From Methylobacterium sp. J-070 (lineage in GTDB: Bacteria > Pseudomonadota > Alphaproteobacteria > Rhizobiales > Beijerinckiaceae): DNA of 64,000 nucleotides. The stretch covers positions 1 through 64,000 of the forward strand of contig NZ_JAKSXX010000053.1 of the NCBI RefSeq assembly GCF_022829385.1, read 5' to 3'. Position numbers and translations under genes: made by a program. Under the pieces are notes generated by a model. It was not told the DNA's origin. It ran no database searches and saw only the letters and a program-made list of their open reading frames with translations. This document shows positions 22,917 to 32,598 of the stretch, piece by piece (the first letter of the stretch is position 1; each line of letters starts with the position of its first letter).

Positions 22917-23411
22917 TCAAGCCGCCTTGGCGCCGGCAGCCGTGAAGCCGAGGAGCGCGTCCACGTCGAGAATCACCAGGAGCCGCCCGTCGAGCCGGTG
23001 GACGCAGGTGGCGAGGTTGCGGAAGCGCGGATCCAGGTTGATCGGGACCGCCTCGCGGCTGTCGGCGCCGAGCTTGAGCACCTCGCCGACGCCGTCGACC
23101 ACGAGGGCGAAGGTCTCGCCGGCCTGCTCCAGGCCGATCGCCATCTTGGGGTCGACCTTGCCGTCCGCCGCGGCCTCGGCATCGGGCAGGCCCAGGCGGC
23201 GGCGCAGGCTCATGGCCGTCACCACGCGGCCGCGCAGGTTCAGGAGGCCGACGATCTCGGCGGGCGCCAGGGGCACCGGCGTCACGCCCGAGGGGACGAA
23301 CACGTCGTGGACCCGCTCGATCGCCAGCCCGAACAGGGTCTCGCCGACATAGACCGTGACGAAGTCGTCGGTTGCACCGGTCTCGGCGCCGTTGGCATTG
23401 GCAGCCTGCAT
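22917..23411 (-). CDS. cheW: CheW coupling protein
   Basis: The 164-residue protein is a single CheW domain: TVYVGETLFGLAIERVHDVF, VGLLNLRGRVVTAMSLRRRL, FALVVDGVGEVLKL and LLVILDVDALL. It links chemoreceptors to CheA at the membrane. It lies between cheA and the cheY-like gene, with gaps of 45 and 11 nt, in one operon. Confidence 0.92.
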   Translation of the reverse strand: MQAANANGAETGATDDFVTVYVGETLFGLAIERVHDVFVPSGVTPVPLAPAEIVGLLNLRGRVVTAMSLRRRLGLPDAEAAADGKVDPKMAIGLEQAGETFALVVDGVGEVLKLGADSREAVPINLDPRFRNLATCVHRLDGRLLVILDVDALLGFTAAGAKAA

Positions 23412-23456
23412 CAGAACTCTCCGGATTCGATCGTCATAGGGCGGGCGGCGCGGGGA

Positions 23457-26171
23457 TCAGGCGGCTTTCGACACGGCGGCGGCGTTGATCTCGGCGAGCG
23501 CCGCGATCAGGCCGCTGCGGTCGAACTTCGCCACCAGATCGTTGATCGCCAGGGACCGGGCCCGCTCCACCGCGTCGGCACCGATCGCGCCGGTGAGGCC
23601 GATCACCGGGAGGCCCGCGAGCCGCGGCTCGGCGCGGCGCATCGCGGCGACCAGGTCGAAGCCGCTGCGGACCGGCATCTCCAGGTCGGTGACCACCACC
23701 TCGATCTGCGGGTCGGCCTGGAGGGTCGCCAGGGCCGCGTCGGCGCTCGCCGCGGTGACCACCCGGTAGCCCGCCGCCTTCAGCACGGGGCTCAGCATGT
23801 CGCGGAAGAACGCCGAGTCGTCGACCAGCAGGATCGTGGAGACCTGCTCGGGCCGCTTCATGCCGCGCGCCCAGTCGTCGTAGGCCAGGGGCAGGAAGTG
23901 AGCGATGTTGATGATGTCGGTGGCCCGGCCCCGCAGCACCGCCGAGCCGATCAGGTCCGAGCGCTCGGCCGCGATCTCGATGTCGAGGCGCTCCTCGACG
24001 ATGTCGACGATCTCGTCGACCACGAGGCCCATGGCGCGCTCGCCGTCGGAGAACACCACCAGCGCCTGGGTGCCCTCCGACTTGATCGTGATCGCCGGGT
24101 CGGCCGGGACCAGGGGCATCAGGCGCCCGCGGTACTGGATCAGCGCGCGGCCGCCGAGCCACTCCACCTTGGCGCACTCGATCTCCTCGAGGCGCGTGAC
24201 CAGCGAGAGCGGCACCGCCTTGAAGCTGCCCTGACCGCCCTTGAACACCAGGAGGGTGGTCTTGGCGTCGGCCACCTCGGTCTCCTCGTCGACGTCGGAT
24301 TCCGCGTGGCCGCCGCTGCCCTGGATCCCCTGCGCCACCTGCCGCGCCACCCCGTTGGGATCGACGATCAGCACCACGGCGCCGTCGCCCAGGATGGTGT
24401 TGCCGGCAAACATCGGGATGTGCCGGAGCTTCACCGACATCGGCTTCACGACGATCTCCTCCGTGTGGAAGACCTCGTCGACGAGGATGCCGAAGCGCTC
24501 GCGCCCGACCTGGGCGACCACCACGAAGCCCGCCTGCTCGGTCTCCGCGCCCGCGGCCGCCTGCCCGAGCAGGCCGGTGAGCGACACGATCGGCAGCAGC
24601 CGCTCGCGCAGGCGCAGCACCGGCGCGCCGTTGATCCGCTCGACCCGCTGGGCCCCGGCATCGACCCGCACCAATTCCAGCACCGCCACCTGCGGCAGGG
24701 CGAAGCGGTGCTCGCCGGCGCGCACGATCAGCGCCGCCACGATGGCCAGCGTCAGCGGGATCTTGATGGTGAAGGTGGTCCCGCGGCCCGCCGTGGTGGC
24801 GATGTCGATCAGGCCGCCGATGGTCTCGATGTTGGTCTTGACCACGTCCATGCCGACGCCGCGGCCCGACACCGAGGTGACCGCCGCCGCCGTCGAGAAC
24901 CCGGCGTCGAAGATGAACTTGGCGACCTGCGCGTCGGTCATCCGGTCGACGTCGGCCTGAGACGCGATCCCGCGCTCCACCGCCTTCTTGCGGATCGCCG
25001 CGAGGTTCAGCCCCTTGCCGTCGTCGGCGATCTCGATCGTGATCGTGCCGCCCTCGTGGTAGGCGGCCAGCCGGATCGTGCCGCGGGCGGGCTTGCCCGC
25101 CGCCACGCGATCGGCGGTCGATTCGAGGCCGTGATCCGCGGAGTTGCGGACCATGTGGGTCAGCGGGTCCTTGATCACCTCGAGGACCTGCCGGTCCAGC
25201 TCGGTCTCGGCGCCGACCATCACGAGCTCGATCTGCTTGCCCAGCTCGGCCGAGAGGTCGCGCACCACGCGCGGCAGCTTCTGCCACGCGTTGCCGATCG
25301 GCTGCATGCGCGTCTTCATCACGCCGTCCTGCAGCTCGGCCGTGACGTGGGACAGGCGCTGCAGCGGGACCTTGTAGCTCGAATCCTCGTGCCGGCGGGC
25401 GATCTCCAGGAGCTGGTTGCGGGTCAGCACCAGCTCCGAGACCATGGTCATCAGGTGCTCGAGGGTGTCGACGCTCACCCGGATGGTCTGGTTCTTGGTG
25501 GCGGCGGCGGTCGCCTCGCCGTTCTCGGACCCTTCAGCCTTCTCGGCGCGCGCCGGCTCGGCCTCGCCGGGGGCGGGCTCGGCCCGGATCGCGGCCTTCG
25601 GCGCCTCGTGCACCGCCGCCTGGATCGGCGCCGGGGGCGGCGCGGCGAAGTCCGATTCGTCCGGCCCCGCGGCGGCCAGGAACGCGGCCTCCAGATCCTC
25701 GAGGGACACTTCGCCGGGCTTCAGCTCGCGGACCACCGGGTCGGGCAGCACGATCTCGGGCGCCGGCGGGGGCGCGGCGGCCGGCATCGGCGCCCCGGAC
25801 CCTTCGGCCATGCGCTCCAGGGCGGAGATCAGGTCATCGTCCGAGCCCGCCGGCTCCGTGCCGGTGGCTTCCAGATCGGCGAGAATCGCCTTGAGCCGGT
25901 CCAGGGTCAGGAGAATCAGCGTGACCGAGGCCGAGGTCGCCGGCAGCCCGTCGCGGAAGCGGCCCATCAAGGTTTCGGCGGCATGCGCCAAGGCTTCCAG
26001 ACGGGGAAGACCGAGGAAACCACAGGTTCCCTTGATGGTGTGCACTAAACGGAAGATGTTCCGCAGGATCGTCTCGTTATTCGGATCCTGTTCGAACCGA
26101 ACGAGCTCTGCATCAACCGTGTCGAGATGCTCCCCGCTCTCGGTCAGAAACTCGCGAAGCAGGTCGTCCAT
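23457..26171 (-). CDS. cheA: CheA hybrid histidine kinase with C-terminal receiver
   Basis: The 904-residue protein has an HPt domain with phosphorylated H44 (RLVHTIKGTCGFLGL), a Pro/Ala-rich linker (about 110-260), the dimerisation domain (VDTLEHLMTMVSELVLTRNQ), the ATPase domain (MVRNSADHGLES, DDGKGLNL, GRGVGMDVVKTNI), a CheW-like domain, a second CheW-like segment (AKTTLLVFKGGQGSFKAVPL) and a C-terminal receiver (ILLVDDSAFFRDML; Asp in VVVTDLEMPVRSG). Kinase-receiver hybrids of this type occur in alternative chemosensory systems, and the receiver may act as a phosphate sink. It heads the operon to cheR. Confidence 0.92.
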   Translation of the reverse strand: MDDLLREFLTESGEHLDTVDAELVRFEQDPNNETILRNIFRLVHTIKGTCGFLGLPRLEALAHAAETLMGRFRDGLPATSASVTLILLTLDRLKAILADLEATGTEPAGSDDDLISALERMAEGSGAPMPAAAPPPAPEIVLPDPVVRELKPGEVSLEDLEAAFLAAAGPDESDFAAPPPAPIQAAVHEAPKAAIRAEPAPGEAEPARAEKAEGSENGEATAAATKNQTIRVSVDTLEHLMTMVSELVLTRNQLLEIARRHEDSSYKVPLQRLSHVTAELQDGVMKTRMQPIGNAWQKLPRVVRDLSAELGKQIELVMVGAETELDRQVLEVIKDPLTHMVRNSADHGLESTADRVAAGKPARGTIRLAAYHEGGTITIEIADDGKGLNLAAIRKKAVERGIASQADVDRMTDAQVAKFIFDAGFSTAAAVTSVSGRGVGMDVVKTNIETIGGLIDIATTAGRGTTFTIKIPLTLAIVAALIVRAGEHRFALPQVAVLELVRVDAGAQRVERINGAPVLRLRERLLPIVSLTGLLGQAAAGAETEQAGFVVVAQVGRERFGILVDEVFHTEEIVVKPMSVKLRHIPMFAGNTILGDGAVVLIVDPNGVARQVAQGIQGSGGHAESDVDEETEVADAKTTLLVFKGGQGSFKAVPLSLVTRLEEIECAKVEWLGGRALIQYRGRLMPLVPADPAITIKSEGTQALVVFSDGERAMGLVVDEIVDIVEERLDIEIAAERSDLIGSAVLRGRATDIINIAHFLPLAYDDWARGMKRPEQVSTILLVDDSAFFRDMLSPVLKAAGYRVVTAASADAALATLQADPQIEVVVTDLEMPVRSGFDLVAAMRRAEPRLAGLPVIGLTGAIGADAVERARSLAINDLVAKFDRSGLIAALAEINAAAVSKAA

Positions 26172-26275
26172 AAGCGCTACTCGTTACGCGGGGAAGGTCT
26201 CGCGCAACCTACTTACTCGCGCGGGGTTAGGGAAGCGTTTCCGTCCCGTCCCCGCGCCGGAGATTTCCAGGATTT

Positions 26276-27022
26276 TTACGCGCCGGTGGTGTCCGAAGCC
26301 TCTCCATCGGCCGCATCGGCGGCCGCGATCACTGTCGGGACGGCCCGGATGGTCACTTCATCATCCTGGATGGCGAATCGAACATCCATGGCGGCGGCCC
26401 GCGCCACGAGGCCGGCGTAGAACGGCAGGATGGCGTGGGCATCGACGGTGCCGCTCTCGGGCCGGCCGGCCATGAGTTCCTCCACGTGGGGGGGAATGCG
26501 GGCATGGGAGCCCTTGGCCCTGAACACGAAGGTGGGCGCCTCGGCCTCGCCCGTGACGGCGACGTCGATGACGCCGCCCCGCGGGATCGCCGAGGTCGCG
26601 ATCATGACGAGGTTCAGCAGGAGCTTGACCTTGTTCTTGGGGAACAGGGCCTGCGGCGCGCTCCAGGTCAGCTTGGTCTTGTCGTCGGAGAACATCCCCT
26701 TGGCGACGCCCTCGGCATCGGCGAGGTCGATGGAGGCGCCGGCCGATCCCGCCGCCCCGAAGGCGATCCGGGCGAATTTCAGCCGCGCCGAGGCCTGGCG
26801 GGCGCTCTTGCCGATGAGTTCCAGCGCGAAGGTCCGCATCGATTCGTCCTGGTCGTCCTCCAGGACTTCGAGACCGTTCACGATGGCGCCGACGGGACTG
26901 ATCACGTCGTGGCAGACGCGCGAGCAGAGCAGGGCCGCGAGATCGAGGCCGTCGAGGTTCAGGATCGGCGAGTTCGGGGACGACGGGGAGTTCGGGGACG
27001 ACATGGAGTTCGGGGACGACAT
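26276..27022 (-). CDS. chpT: ChpT histidine phosphotransferase
   Basis: The 248-residue protein matches ChpT: ALLCSRVCHDVISPVGAIVN with the phosphorylated His at about residue 38, then a degenerate ATPase-like C-terminal domain (VKLLLNLVMIATSAIPRGG). ChpT passes phosphate from CckA to CtrA and CpdR in the alphaproteobacterial cell-cycle relay. The N-terminus is a short tandem repeat, SSPNSM/SSPNSP three times, encoded by repeated GAGTTCGGGGACGAC units at 26970-27022, so the exact start (27022 or 27004) is uncertain. The gene is next to the che operon, in the same direction. Confidence 0.85.
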   Translation of the reverse strand: MSSPNSMSSPNSPSSPNSPILNLDGLDLAALLCSRVCHDVISPVGAIVNGLEVLEDDQDESMRTFALELIGKSARQASARLKFARIAFGAAGSAGASIDLADAEGVAKGMFSDDKTKLTWSAPQALFPKNKVKLLLNLVMIATSAIPRGGVIDVAVTGEAEAPTFVFRAKGSHARIPPHVEELMAGRPESGTVDAHAILPFYAGLVARAAAMDVRFAIQDDEVTIRAVPTVIAAADAADGEASDTTGA

Positions 27023-27336
27023 GGGGCGCTCCGGGCGGGCGGATCTGGGTTCGGACGTCTGCGGGCGGGGATCCCGACTGGGCTGCCGGTTCCCGGCCGC
27101 CCGATCCGGCGATGGGATCGCCCGGAGAGATGTGCGCGGCCTGCAGGCCAGACCGGGGGCGACGGCCGGTCCGCACGGATAGACGCCACGTTCGGCTTTG
27201 AAAAGCGTTACCGGGATCGATGCGGCGCCGGGACGGCGGCCGATTCGGGCGGATCCGCCGTCCCGGGCGGGTCCGGACGGACGCGGGCCGGATCGGCTAT
27301 CATGTGGTCCCTCAGCGAGCGGAGCGAGGCAATCCG
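27023..27336. promoter_or_regulatory. Divergent intergenic region chpT/glnE
   Basis: These 314 bases separate the divergent chpT and glnE starts. Frames extend into it on both strands, but their translations look random. Both promoters should be here. I see no clear consensus elements. Confidence 0.45.
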
Positions 27337-30300
27337 GTGCACCCGGCCCCAACCCTGCGCGACAGCCTGAACCCCCGCCCGAGGCTCGCCGACCCGGACG
27401 CCGCGCGGGCCCGGCTCGCCGAGATCGCGCCCGCCTTCCCGGCGGGCTTCCTCACGCCCGCCTGCCGCGACCTGCTGCTCGGCCTCGCCGACCATTCGCC
27501 CTTCCTCTGGCAGGCCGTCCGCCGGTCGCCGGACCGCCTCGTCGCCCTGCTGGAGCAGCCGCCGGACGCGGCCAGCCGAGACATCATCGCGCGGCAGCGC
27601 GCGGTCGGGGCGTCCTGCGGGGCAAATCCCGACCTCGCCGAGGTCGGCCGCCGGCTGCGCGGCAACCGGGAGGCGCACGCCCTCCTGGTCGCCCTGGCGG
27701 ATCTCGGCGGCTGCTGGGACCTCGATACGGTGGTCGAGGCGCTGTCCGCCTTCGCCGACGCCTCCGTGAGCGCCGCCACCGAGGCGCTGCTCCGGCAGGG
27801 CATGGCGGCCGGGCGCTTCACGCCGCCGGATCCGGACAGGCCGCAGGACGGGTCCGGGCTGATCGTCCTGGGGCTGGGCAAGCTCGGCGGCTGCGAGCTG
27901 AACTATTCGAGCGACATCGACCTCGTCGTCTTCTACGAGGCCGGGCCCGCCGCGGCCGCGACGGGCGGGGATCCGAAGCCGTTCTTCGTCAAGCTCACGC
28001 AGGGCTTGGCGAAGCTCCTGTCCGACCGGACCGCGGACGGCTACGTCCACCGCGTCGACTACAGGCTCCGGCCCGACCCGGGCTCCACCGCGGTGGCGCT
28101 CTCCACCGGCTTCGCCTTCGACTACTACCAGACGCTCGGCCAGAACTGGGAGCGGGCGGCCTTCATCAAGGCCCGGCCGATCGCCGGCGACATCCCGGCC
28201 GGCACGGCGTTCCTGGCTGAACTCGCGCCGTTCATCTGGCGGCGGCACTTCGACTTTCCGGCCATCGCCGAGATCCACGCCCTGAAGCGGCAGATCCACC
28301 TGGTCCGCGGACACGAGACCGTCGCGGTCGCCGGCCACGACATCAAGATCGGCCGCGGCGGCATCCGGGAGATCGAGTTCTTCGTCCAGACGCAGCAGCT
28401 CGTCTTCGGCGGCCGCCAACCGGCCCTGCGGGGCCGGCGCACCGTCGCGATGCTCGCCGGCCTCGTGGCGGAGGGCTGGATCGACGAGCGCGCCCGGGAC
28501 GAGCTGACCGCGGCCTACGACTTCCTGCGCACCCTCGAGCACCGGGTCCAGATGGTCCGGGACGAGCAGACCCAGCGCCTGCCCGCCGGGACTGAGGCGC
28601 TGACCGCGCTCGCGCTGTTCTCGGGCTTCCCGGATCTGGCGGCGTTCGAGGCGGCGCTGCTTCACCAGGCCGGGCGGGTCCAGGCCCATTACGCCCTGCT
28701 GTTCGAGGCCGAGGCGGCCGCGGACGACGCGCTCGTCTTCGGCGAGACCGAACCCGAGCCCGCGACCCTGGCGCGGCTCGGCGCCTTCGGATTCAGCGAT
28801 CCGGCGCGGGCCTGGGAGACCGTGCAGGGCTGGCACCTCGGGCGGCGCCCGGCGCTGCGGACCGGCCGGGCGCGGGAGATCCTCGCCGAGATGCTCCCCG
28901 CCCTGCTGCGGGCGCTGGGTGGCACCGCCGACCCGGACGGGGCGCTCCTGACCCTCGACCGCGCCTTCGCGCGGATGCCCGCCCTGGCCGAACTCCTCGC
29001 GATCCTGCGCTCGCACGAGCGCCTGCGCCTACTCTTCGCCGACATCCTGGGGACCGCGCCGCGCCTCGCCGACACGGTGGGCTTGAGCCCGCACGTCCTC
29101 GACACCGTGCTCGACGCGGATTTCGTGACGCCGGCCACGGACCCCGCCGAGCTCGGCGCCCAGTACCGGAGGCTGGTGGGACAGCCGGCCAGCCACGAGG
29201 ACGTCCTCGACCGCTGCAGGGACGCCACGCGGCAGCTGACCTTCGTCACGGGCGCGCGCCTCCTGTCGGGAATCCTCACGCCGCGCCAGGCCGGGGAAGC
29301 CTACACGGCCATCGCCGAGGCGACCGTGGCCCTGAGCCTGGAGGCGGAGGAACGCCGGTTCGCCCGGGACCACGGCGCGGTGCCGAAGGGACGGTGCTGC
29401 GTCCTGGCGCTGGGCCGGCTCGGATCCCGGCAGCTCAGCGCGGAATCCGACCTCGACCTCGTGTTCCTCTACGATTTCGATCCCGAGAACCGCACGAGCG
29501 ACGGCCCGCGCCCCCTCGACGCCGTGGTAGCCTACAACCGGCTGGCGCAGCGCCTCTTCGCGGCGCTCACCACCGCCACCCGGCGCGGCCGGCTCTACGC
29601 GGTCGACCTGCGGCTGCGGCCCTACGGCAGCCACAGCCCGCCCGCCGTGCAGCTCAGCGGCTTCGCCGGCTATCACCGGAACGAGGCGGAGCTCTGGGAG
29701 CACATGGCGCTCGTCCGTGCCCGGGTGGTGGCCGGCGACGCCACCCTGGGGGCGGAGGTCGCGGCGGTGATCGCCGGGGTGCTCGGGCGCCCGCGCGATC
29801 CTGCCGCCGTCTGCGCCGAGGCGGGGGCGATGCGCGCCCTGGTCGCCCGCGAGCGCGGCCATGGCGGTCCCAGCGACCTGAAGCTCGCGCCGGGCGCGCT
29901 GTTCGATCTCGACTTCCTAGCCCAGGCCCTCGTGCTGAGCCACGCCCGCGACTGGCCCGCCTGCATCGGCCTCGGCGCGGAGCCGGTCTTCCGGGGGGCC
30001 GCGGCGCGCGGCCTGCTGCCGGAGGCGACCGCCGGATCCCTCGCCGAGACCTACGGGTTCCTCGATGCGGTCTACCAGTGGCAGCGGCTCGTGACGGCGG
30101 ACCCCGCCGCCGCACCCTCCGAGACCGCGGCCCGGCAGATCGCCAAGGCCGTGGGCCTGCCGGACGCCCGCAGCCTCGCGGCGGAGCTGCGCCGCCACCG
30201 GCGCCGGAGCCAGGCCCTGCTCGCCCGGATCCGGCGCGGGGTGAGAACGCGCGCAGATGACGGAACCGGTCCAGACCCGAAAACCATCGACATTCCGCCC

Positions 30301-30339
30301 CCGCTCGGGCAATCAGAGCGGTCTCGGGAGGGATCATGA
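27337..30339 (+). CDS. glnE: Glutamine synthetase adenylyltransferase/deadenylylase
   Basis: The protein of about 1000 residues has two nucleotidyltransferase halves, each with its motif: LGKLGGCELNYSSDIDLVVF in the N-terminal (deadenylylating) half and LGRLGSRQLSAESDLDLVFL in the C-terminal (adenylylating) half, each followed by a helical GlnD-like domain (EHRVQMVRDEQTQRLP). It controls glutamine synthetase activity with PII. GTG 27337 after GGAGCGAGG gives the normal family length; the frame is open 39 codons upstream. It overlaps cysQ by 4 nt. Confidence 0.93.
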   Translation: MHPAPTLRDSLNPRPRLADPDAARARLAEIAPAFPAGFLTPACRDLLLGLADHSPFLWQAVRRSPDRLVALLEQPPDAASRDIIARQRAVGASCGANPDLAEVGRRLRGNREAHALLVALADLGGCWDLDTVVEALSAFADASVSAATEALLRQGMAAGRFTPPDPDRPQDGSGLIVLGLGKLGGCELNYSSDIDLVVFYEAGPAAAATGGDPKPFFVKLTQGLAKLLSDRTADGYVHRVDYRLRPDPGSTAVALSTGFAFDYYQTLGQNWERAAFIKARPIAGDIPAGTAFLAELAPFIWRRHFDFPAIAEIHALKRQIHLVRGHETVAVAGHDIKIGRGGIREIEFFVQTQQLVFGGRQPALRGRRTVAMLAGLVAEGWIDERARDELTAAYDFLRTLEHRVQMVRDEQTQRLPAGTEALTALALFSGFPDLAAFEAALLHQAGRVQAHYALLFEAEAAADDALVFGETEPEPATLARLGAFGFSDPARAWETVQGWHLGRRPALRTGRAREILAEMLPALLRALGGTADPDGALLTLDRAFARMPALAELLAILRSHERLRLLFADILGTAPRLADTVGLSPHVLDTVLDADFVTPATDPAELGAQYRRLVGQPASHEDVLDRCRDATRQLTFVTGARLLSGILTPRQAGEAYTAIAEATVALSLEAEERRFARDHGAVPKGRCCVLALGRLGSRQLSAESDLDLVFLYDFDPENRTSDGPRPLDAVVAYNRLAQRLFAALTTATRRGRLYAVDLRLRPYGSHSPPAVQLSGFAGYHRNEAELWEHMALVRARVVAGDATLGAEVAAVIAGVLGRPRDPAAVCAEAGAMRALVARERGHGGPSDLKLAPGALFDLDFLAQALVLSHARDWPACIGLGAEPVFRGAAARGLLPEATAGSLAETYGFLDAVYQWQRLVTADPAAAPSETAARQIAKAVGLPDARSLAAELRRHRRRSQALLARIRRGVRTRADDGTGPDPKTIDIPPPLGQSERSREGS

Positions 30340-31211
30340 CGGGCGCGGCGACGATCTCGGGGCCGGAGCGCGAGCGGATCGCCGCGGCGCTCGCCGAGAT
30401 CGCCTGCACGGCCGGCGAGATCCTGCGCCGCTACCATCGCGGCCCCTGCCCCCATGCCCTGAAGCCGGACGGTTCGCCGTCGAGCGCCGCCGATGTCGAG
30501 GCCGAGGACCTGATCGTGGCCGCCCTCGCCGGGCGCTTCCCCGGGATCCCGATCGTCGCGGAGGAGCGCGCCCAGGGCGGCACGGCGCGGCCGGCCGACA
30601 CCTTCTTCCTGGTCGACCCCCTGGACGGAACCCGCGATTTCCTCGCGGGGACACCGGATTACTCGGTCAACATCGCTCTGGTGGCGGGCGAGCGCCCGGT
30701 GGCGGCCGCGCTCGCGGCGCCGGGGCTCGGCCGCGTCTGGTGGGCGGCTACCGCAACGGTCGAGGCCCCGGTGGTTGCGGGACGGCCGGGCGCCGGGCGG
30801 CCGGTGCACGCCCGCGCGGCGCCGGCGGCGGGACTCCTGGCTCTCGGCAGCCGGCGGCACGGCGATGCCGCGACCGCCACCTGCCTCGCCAGCCTGCCGG
30901 TCCTGGAGACGCGCCAGATCGGGTCCGCCCTCAAGTTCGGCCTGATCGCCGCCGGCGAGGCGGACATCTACGTCCGGTGCGGCCCGACCATGGAATGGGA
31001 CACGGCCGCCGGCGACCACATCGTGGCGGCGGCCGGAGGCTGCGTGGTGGTGCCGGGCGGCGGCCCGATCCGCTACGGGCGGTACGAGGCCGACCATCGC
31101 AACGGCCCCTTCGCGGCCCTGGGCGACCCGACCCTGGCCGACCGGCTCGCCCTCCCCGCCTGCGAGACGGGCGGCCCGGCGGCGGCGCGGCTCAGCGCGG
31201 CGCCTCCGTGA
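30336..31211 (+). CDS. cysQ: CysQ-like 3'(2'),5'-bisphosphate nucleotidase
   Basis: The 291-residue protein is in the inositol monophosphatase fold: metal-binding EE in IVAEERAQ, FFLVDPLDGTRDFLAGT, and EWDTAAGDHIVAAAGG. The WDTAAGDHI form is typical of CysQ, which recycles adenosine 3',5'-bisphosphate from sulfate assimilation. The start overlaps the glnE stop (ATGA), so they are co-transcribed. It overlaps the convergent YHS gene by 20 bp at its 3' end. Another inositol phosphatase family member is possible. Confidence 0.85.
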   Translation: MTGAATISGPERERIAAALAEIACTAGEILRRYHRGPCPHALKPDGSPSSAADVEAEDLIVAALAGRFPGIPIVAEERAQGGTARPADTFFLVDPLDGTRDFLAGTPDYSVNIALVAGERPVAAALAAPGLGRVWWAATATVEAPVVAGRPGAGRPVHARAAPAAGLLALGSRRHGDAATATCLASLPVLETRQIGSALKFGLIAAGEADIYVRCGPTMEWDTAAGDHIVAAAGGCVVVPGGGPIRYGRYEADHRNGPFAALGDPTLADRLALPACETGGPAAARLSAAPP

Positions 31212-31701
31212 GGGGGACGTCCTGCAGGCCGCGCAGGCCCGGCCAGGCCGCCTCCGCCTGCCCGGCCAGGCCGGGATCCGCCAGGAACCGGGCGCGGCGC
31301 TGCGCATCCCGGAACAGGTAGAGGCGCTCGCCGATCACCGCGAACGTCAGGGGATCGGCATCCACCAGGCGGCCCTCCAGGATGCCGGCCGCATCGTAGC
31401 CGCCGAGCCGCGGGGCGTAGGCCGGCGGATCGTCCCGGAAGGCCGCGCGGTTGGCGCCGCTAGCGAAGCGCCAGACCCGCCCGCCCCAGGACAGCTCGAA
31501 GCGCGCCGAGCCCGCCGAGGGTCCGCCGTCCAGGAAGTAGCTGACCGGATCGAAGCCGTTGAGGGTGAGCAGCGCGATCCGCGTCCCGGCCGGCTCCGCC
31601 CGCGCGGGCAGCCCTCCCGCGAGGGCCGCGAGGAGGACGGCGCAGGCCAGCCCCCGCCTGCGCGGCGCGGGGGGTGCGGGGTCGGGACGCGTTAACCACA
31701 T
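31192..31701 (-). CDS. Exported YHS-domain protein
   Basis: The 169-residue protein starts with a basic Sec or Tat-like signal (PRRRGLACAVLLAALAGGLPARA, cleaved near residue 35). It then has a YHS domain: TLNGFDPVSYFLDGGPSAGS, WRFASGANRAAFRDDPPAYA and LGGYDAAGILEGRL. YHS domains are small metal-linked or sensor modules; a periplasmic form of this kind is common in alphaproteobacteria and its role is not known. It runs convergent to and overlaps the end of cysQ, and is divergent from eipA. Confidence 0.8.
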   Translation of the reverse strand: MWLTRPDPAPPAPRRRGLACAVLLAALAGGLPARAEPAGTRIALLTLNGFDPVSYFLDGGPSAGSARFELSWGGRVWRFASGANRAAFRDDPPAYAPRLGGYDAAGILEGRLVDADPLTFAVIGERLYLFRDAQRRARFLADPGLAGQAEAAWPGLRGLQDVPLTEAPR

Positions 31702-31883
31702 CTTGCGAATTCCCTCAGAAGCTGGTCCGACTCATCCGCCCGGGCCCCGCCGACCGAGGCCCGGATGGACGACAGCTCCCAGGCCGCTCCGGGCCGCCGG
31801 TGCGGCCGCGGCCGATCCGGCGGGACGCGAGCGGCGCAGGTCCATCGCACGAACCGTTAATCGAACCGGGCGAGGAGACAACG

Positions 31884-32504
31884 ATGACGGCACGAGACGA
31901 TCGCGGCACCGACCGCCGCCACCTGCTGCGCGCAGGCCTCGCCCTGGCCCTCGGCGCCCCGCTCGGCGGCCTCGCCGCCGCGGGCGCGGCCCTGGCCCGC
32001 GGCGAGGATCTCGACACGCCCGAGACCTTCCGGCCCGGCGAGGTCGTGGAATCGGGCCACCGGTTCTTCGGCACCGTGTCGCGCGGCCTGGCCCTCACCG
32101 TCGAGGAGGCGGGCCGGCGCTGGGGCGAGCCGAACGGCTACATCCTCGGCCAGGAGGGCGGCGGCGCGGTGGTGGCGGGCGTCCGCTACGGCGAGGGCAC
32201 GCTCTACACCCGCAACGCCGGCCAGCGGCGCATCTACTGGCAGGGGCCGTCGGTGGGCTTCGACGTCGGCGGCGACGGCGCACGCACCATGATGCTGGTC
32301 TACAACCTGCCGAACGTGCGCGACCTGTATCGCCGCTTCGCCGGGATCGACGGCTCGGCCTACCTGGTGGGCGGCTTCGGCATGACCGCGGTGGTGAACG
32401 ACCGGATCATCGTGGTGCCGATCCGCAGCGGCGTCGGCGCGCGGCTCGGCATCAATGTCGGCTATCTGAAGTTCACCCGCGAGCCGACCTGGAACCCGTT
32501 CTGA
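31884..32504 (+). CDS. eipA: EipA/DUF1134 envelope protein
   Basis: The 206-residue protein begins with a twin-arginine-like signal (TDRRHLLRAGLALALGAPLG). The mature domain matches DUF1134: GYILGQEGGGAVVAGVRYGE, GPSVGFDVGGDGARTMMLVY, LPNVRDLYRRFAGIDGSAYL and GARLGINVGYLKFT. In Brucella the homologue, EipA, is a periplasmic protein needed for cell-envelope integrity. ATG 31884 after CGAGGAGAC is clear. It stands alone, divergent from the YHS gene. Confidence 0.85.
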   Translation: MTARDDRGTDRRHLLRAGLALALGAPLGGLAAAGAALARGEDLDTPETFRPGEVVESGHRFFGTVSRGLALTVEEAGRRWGEPNGYILGQEGGGAVVAGVRYGEGTLYTRNAGQRRIYWQGPSVGFDVGGDGARTMMLVYNLPNVRDLYRRFAGIDGSAYLVGGFGMTAVVNDRIIVVPIRSGVGARLGINVGYLKFTREPTWNPF

Positions 32505-32598
32505 TTGACCGGCGGGATCTGATTTCGCCCTCGCGGCCGACCTGGGCTAGAGTGGGACCGGGCCGGGCCGTCCGGCCGCATGCGCGGGTTGTGCCCTC

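Noticed and set aside
22998..26048. A 1016-codon open frame on the plus strand
   Set aside because: It lies opposite cheW and cheA. Its translation is rich in His, Arg, Asp and Gly with no domain, as expected for the antisense of high-GC coding DNA.
27208..29016. A 602-codon minus-strand frame
   Set aside because: It is antisense to glnE, whose two catalytic motifs are clear on the plus strand.
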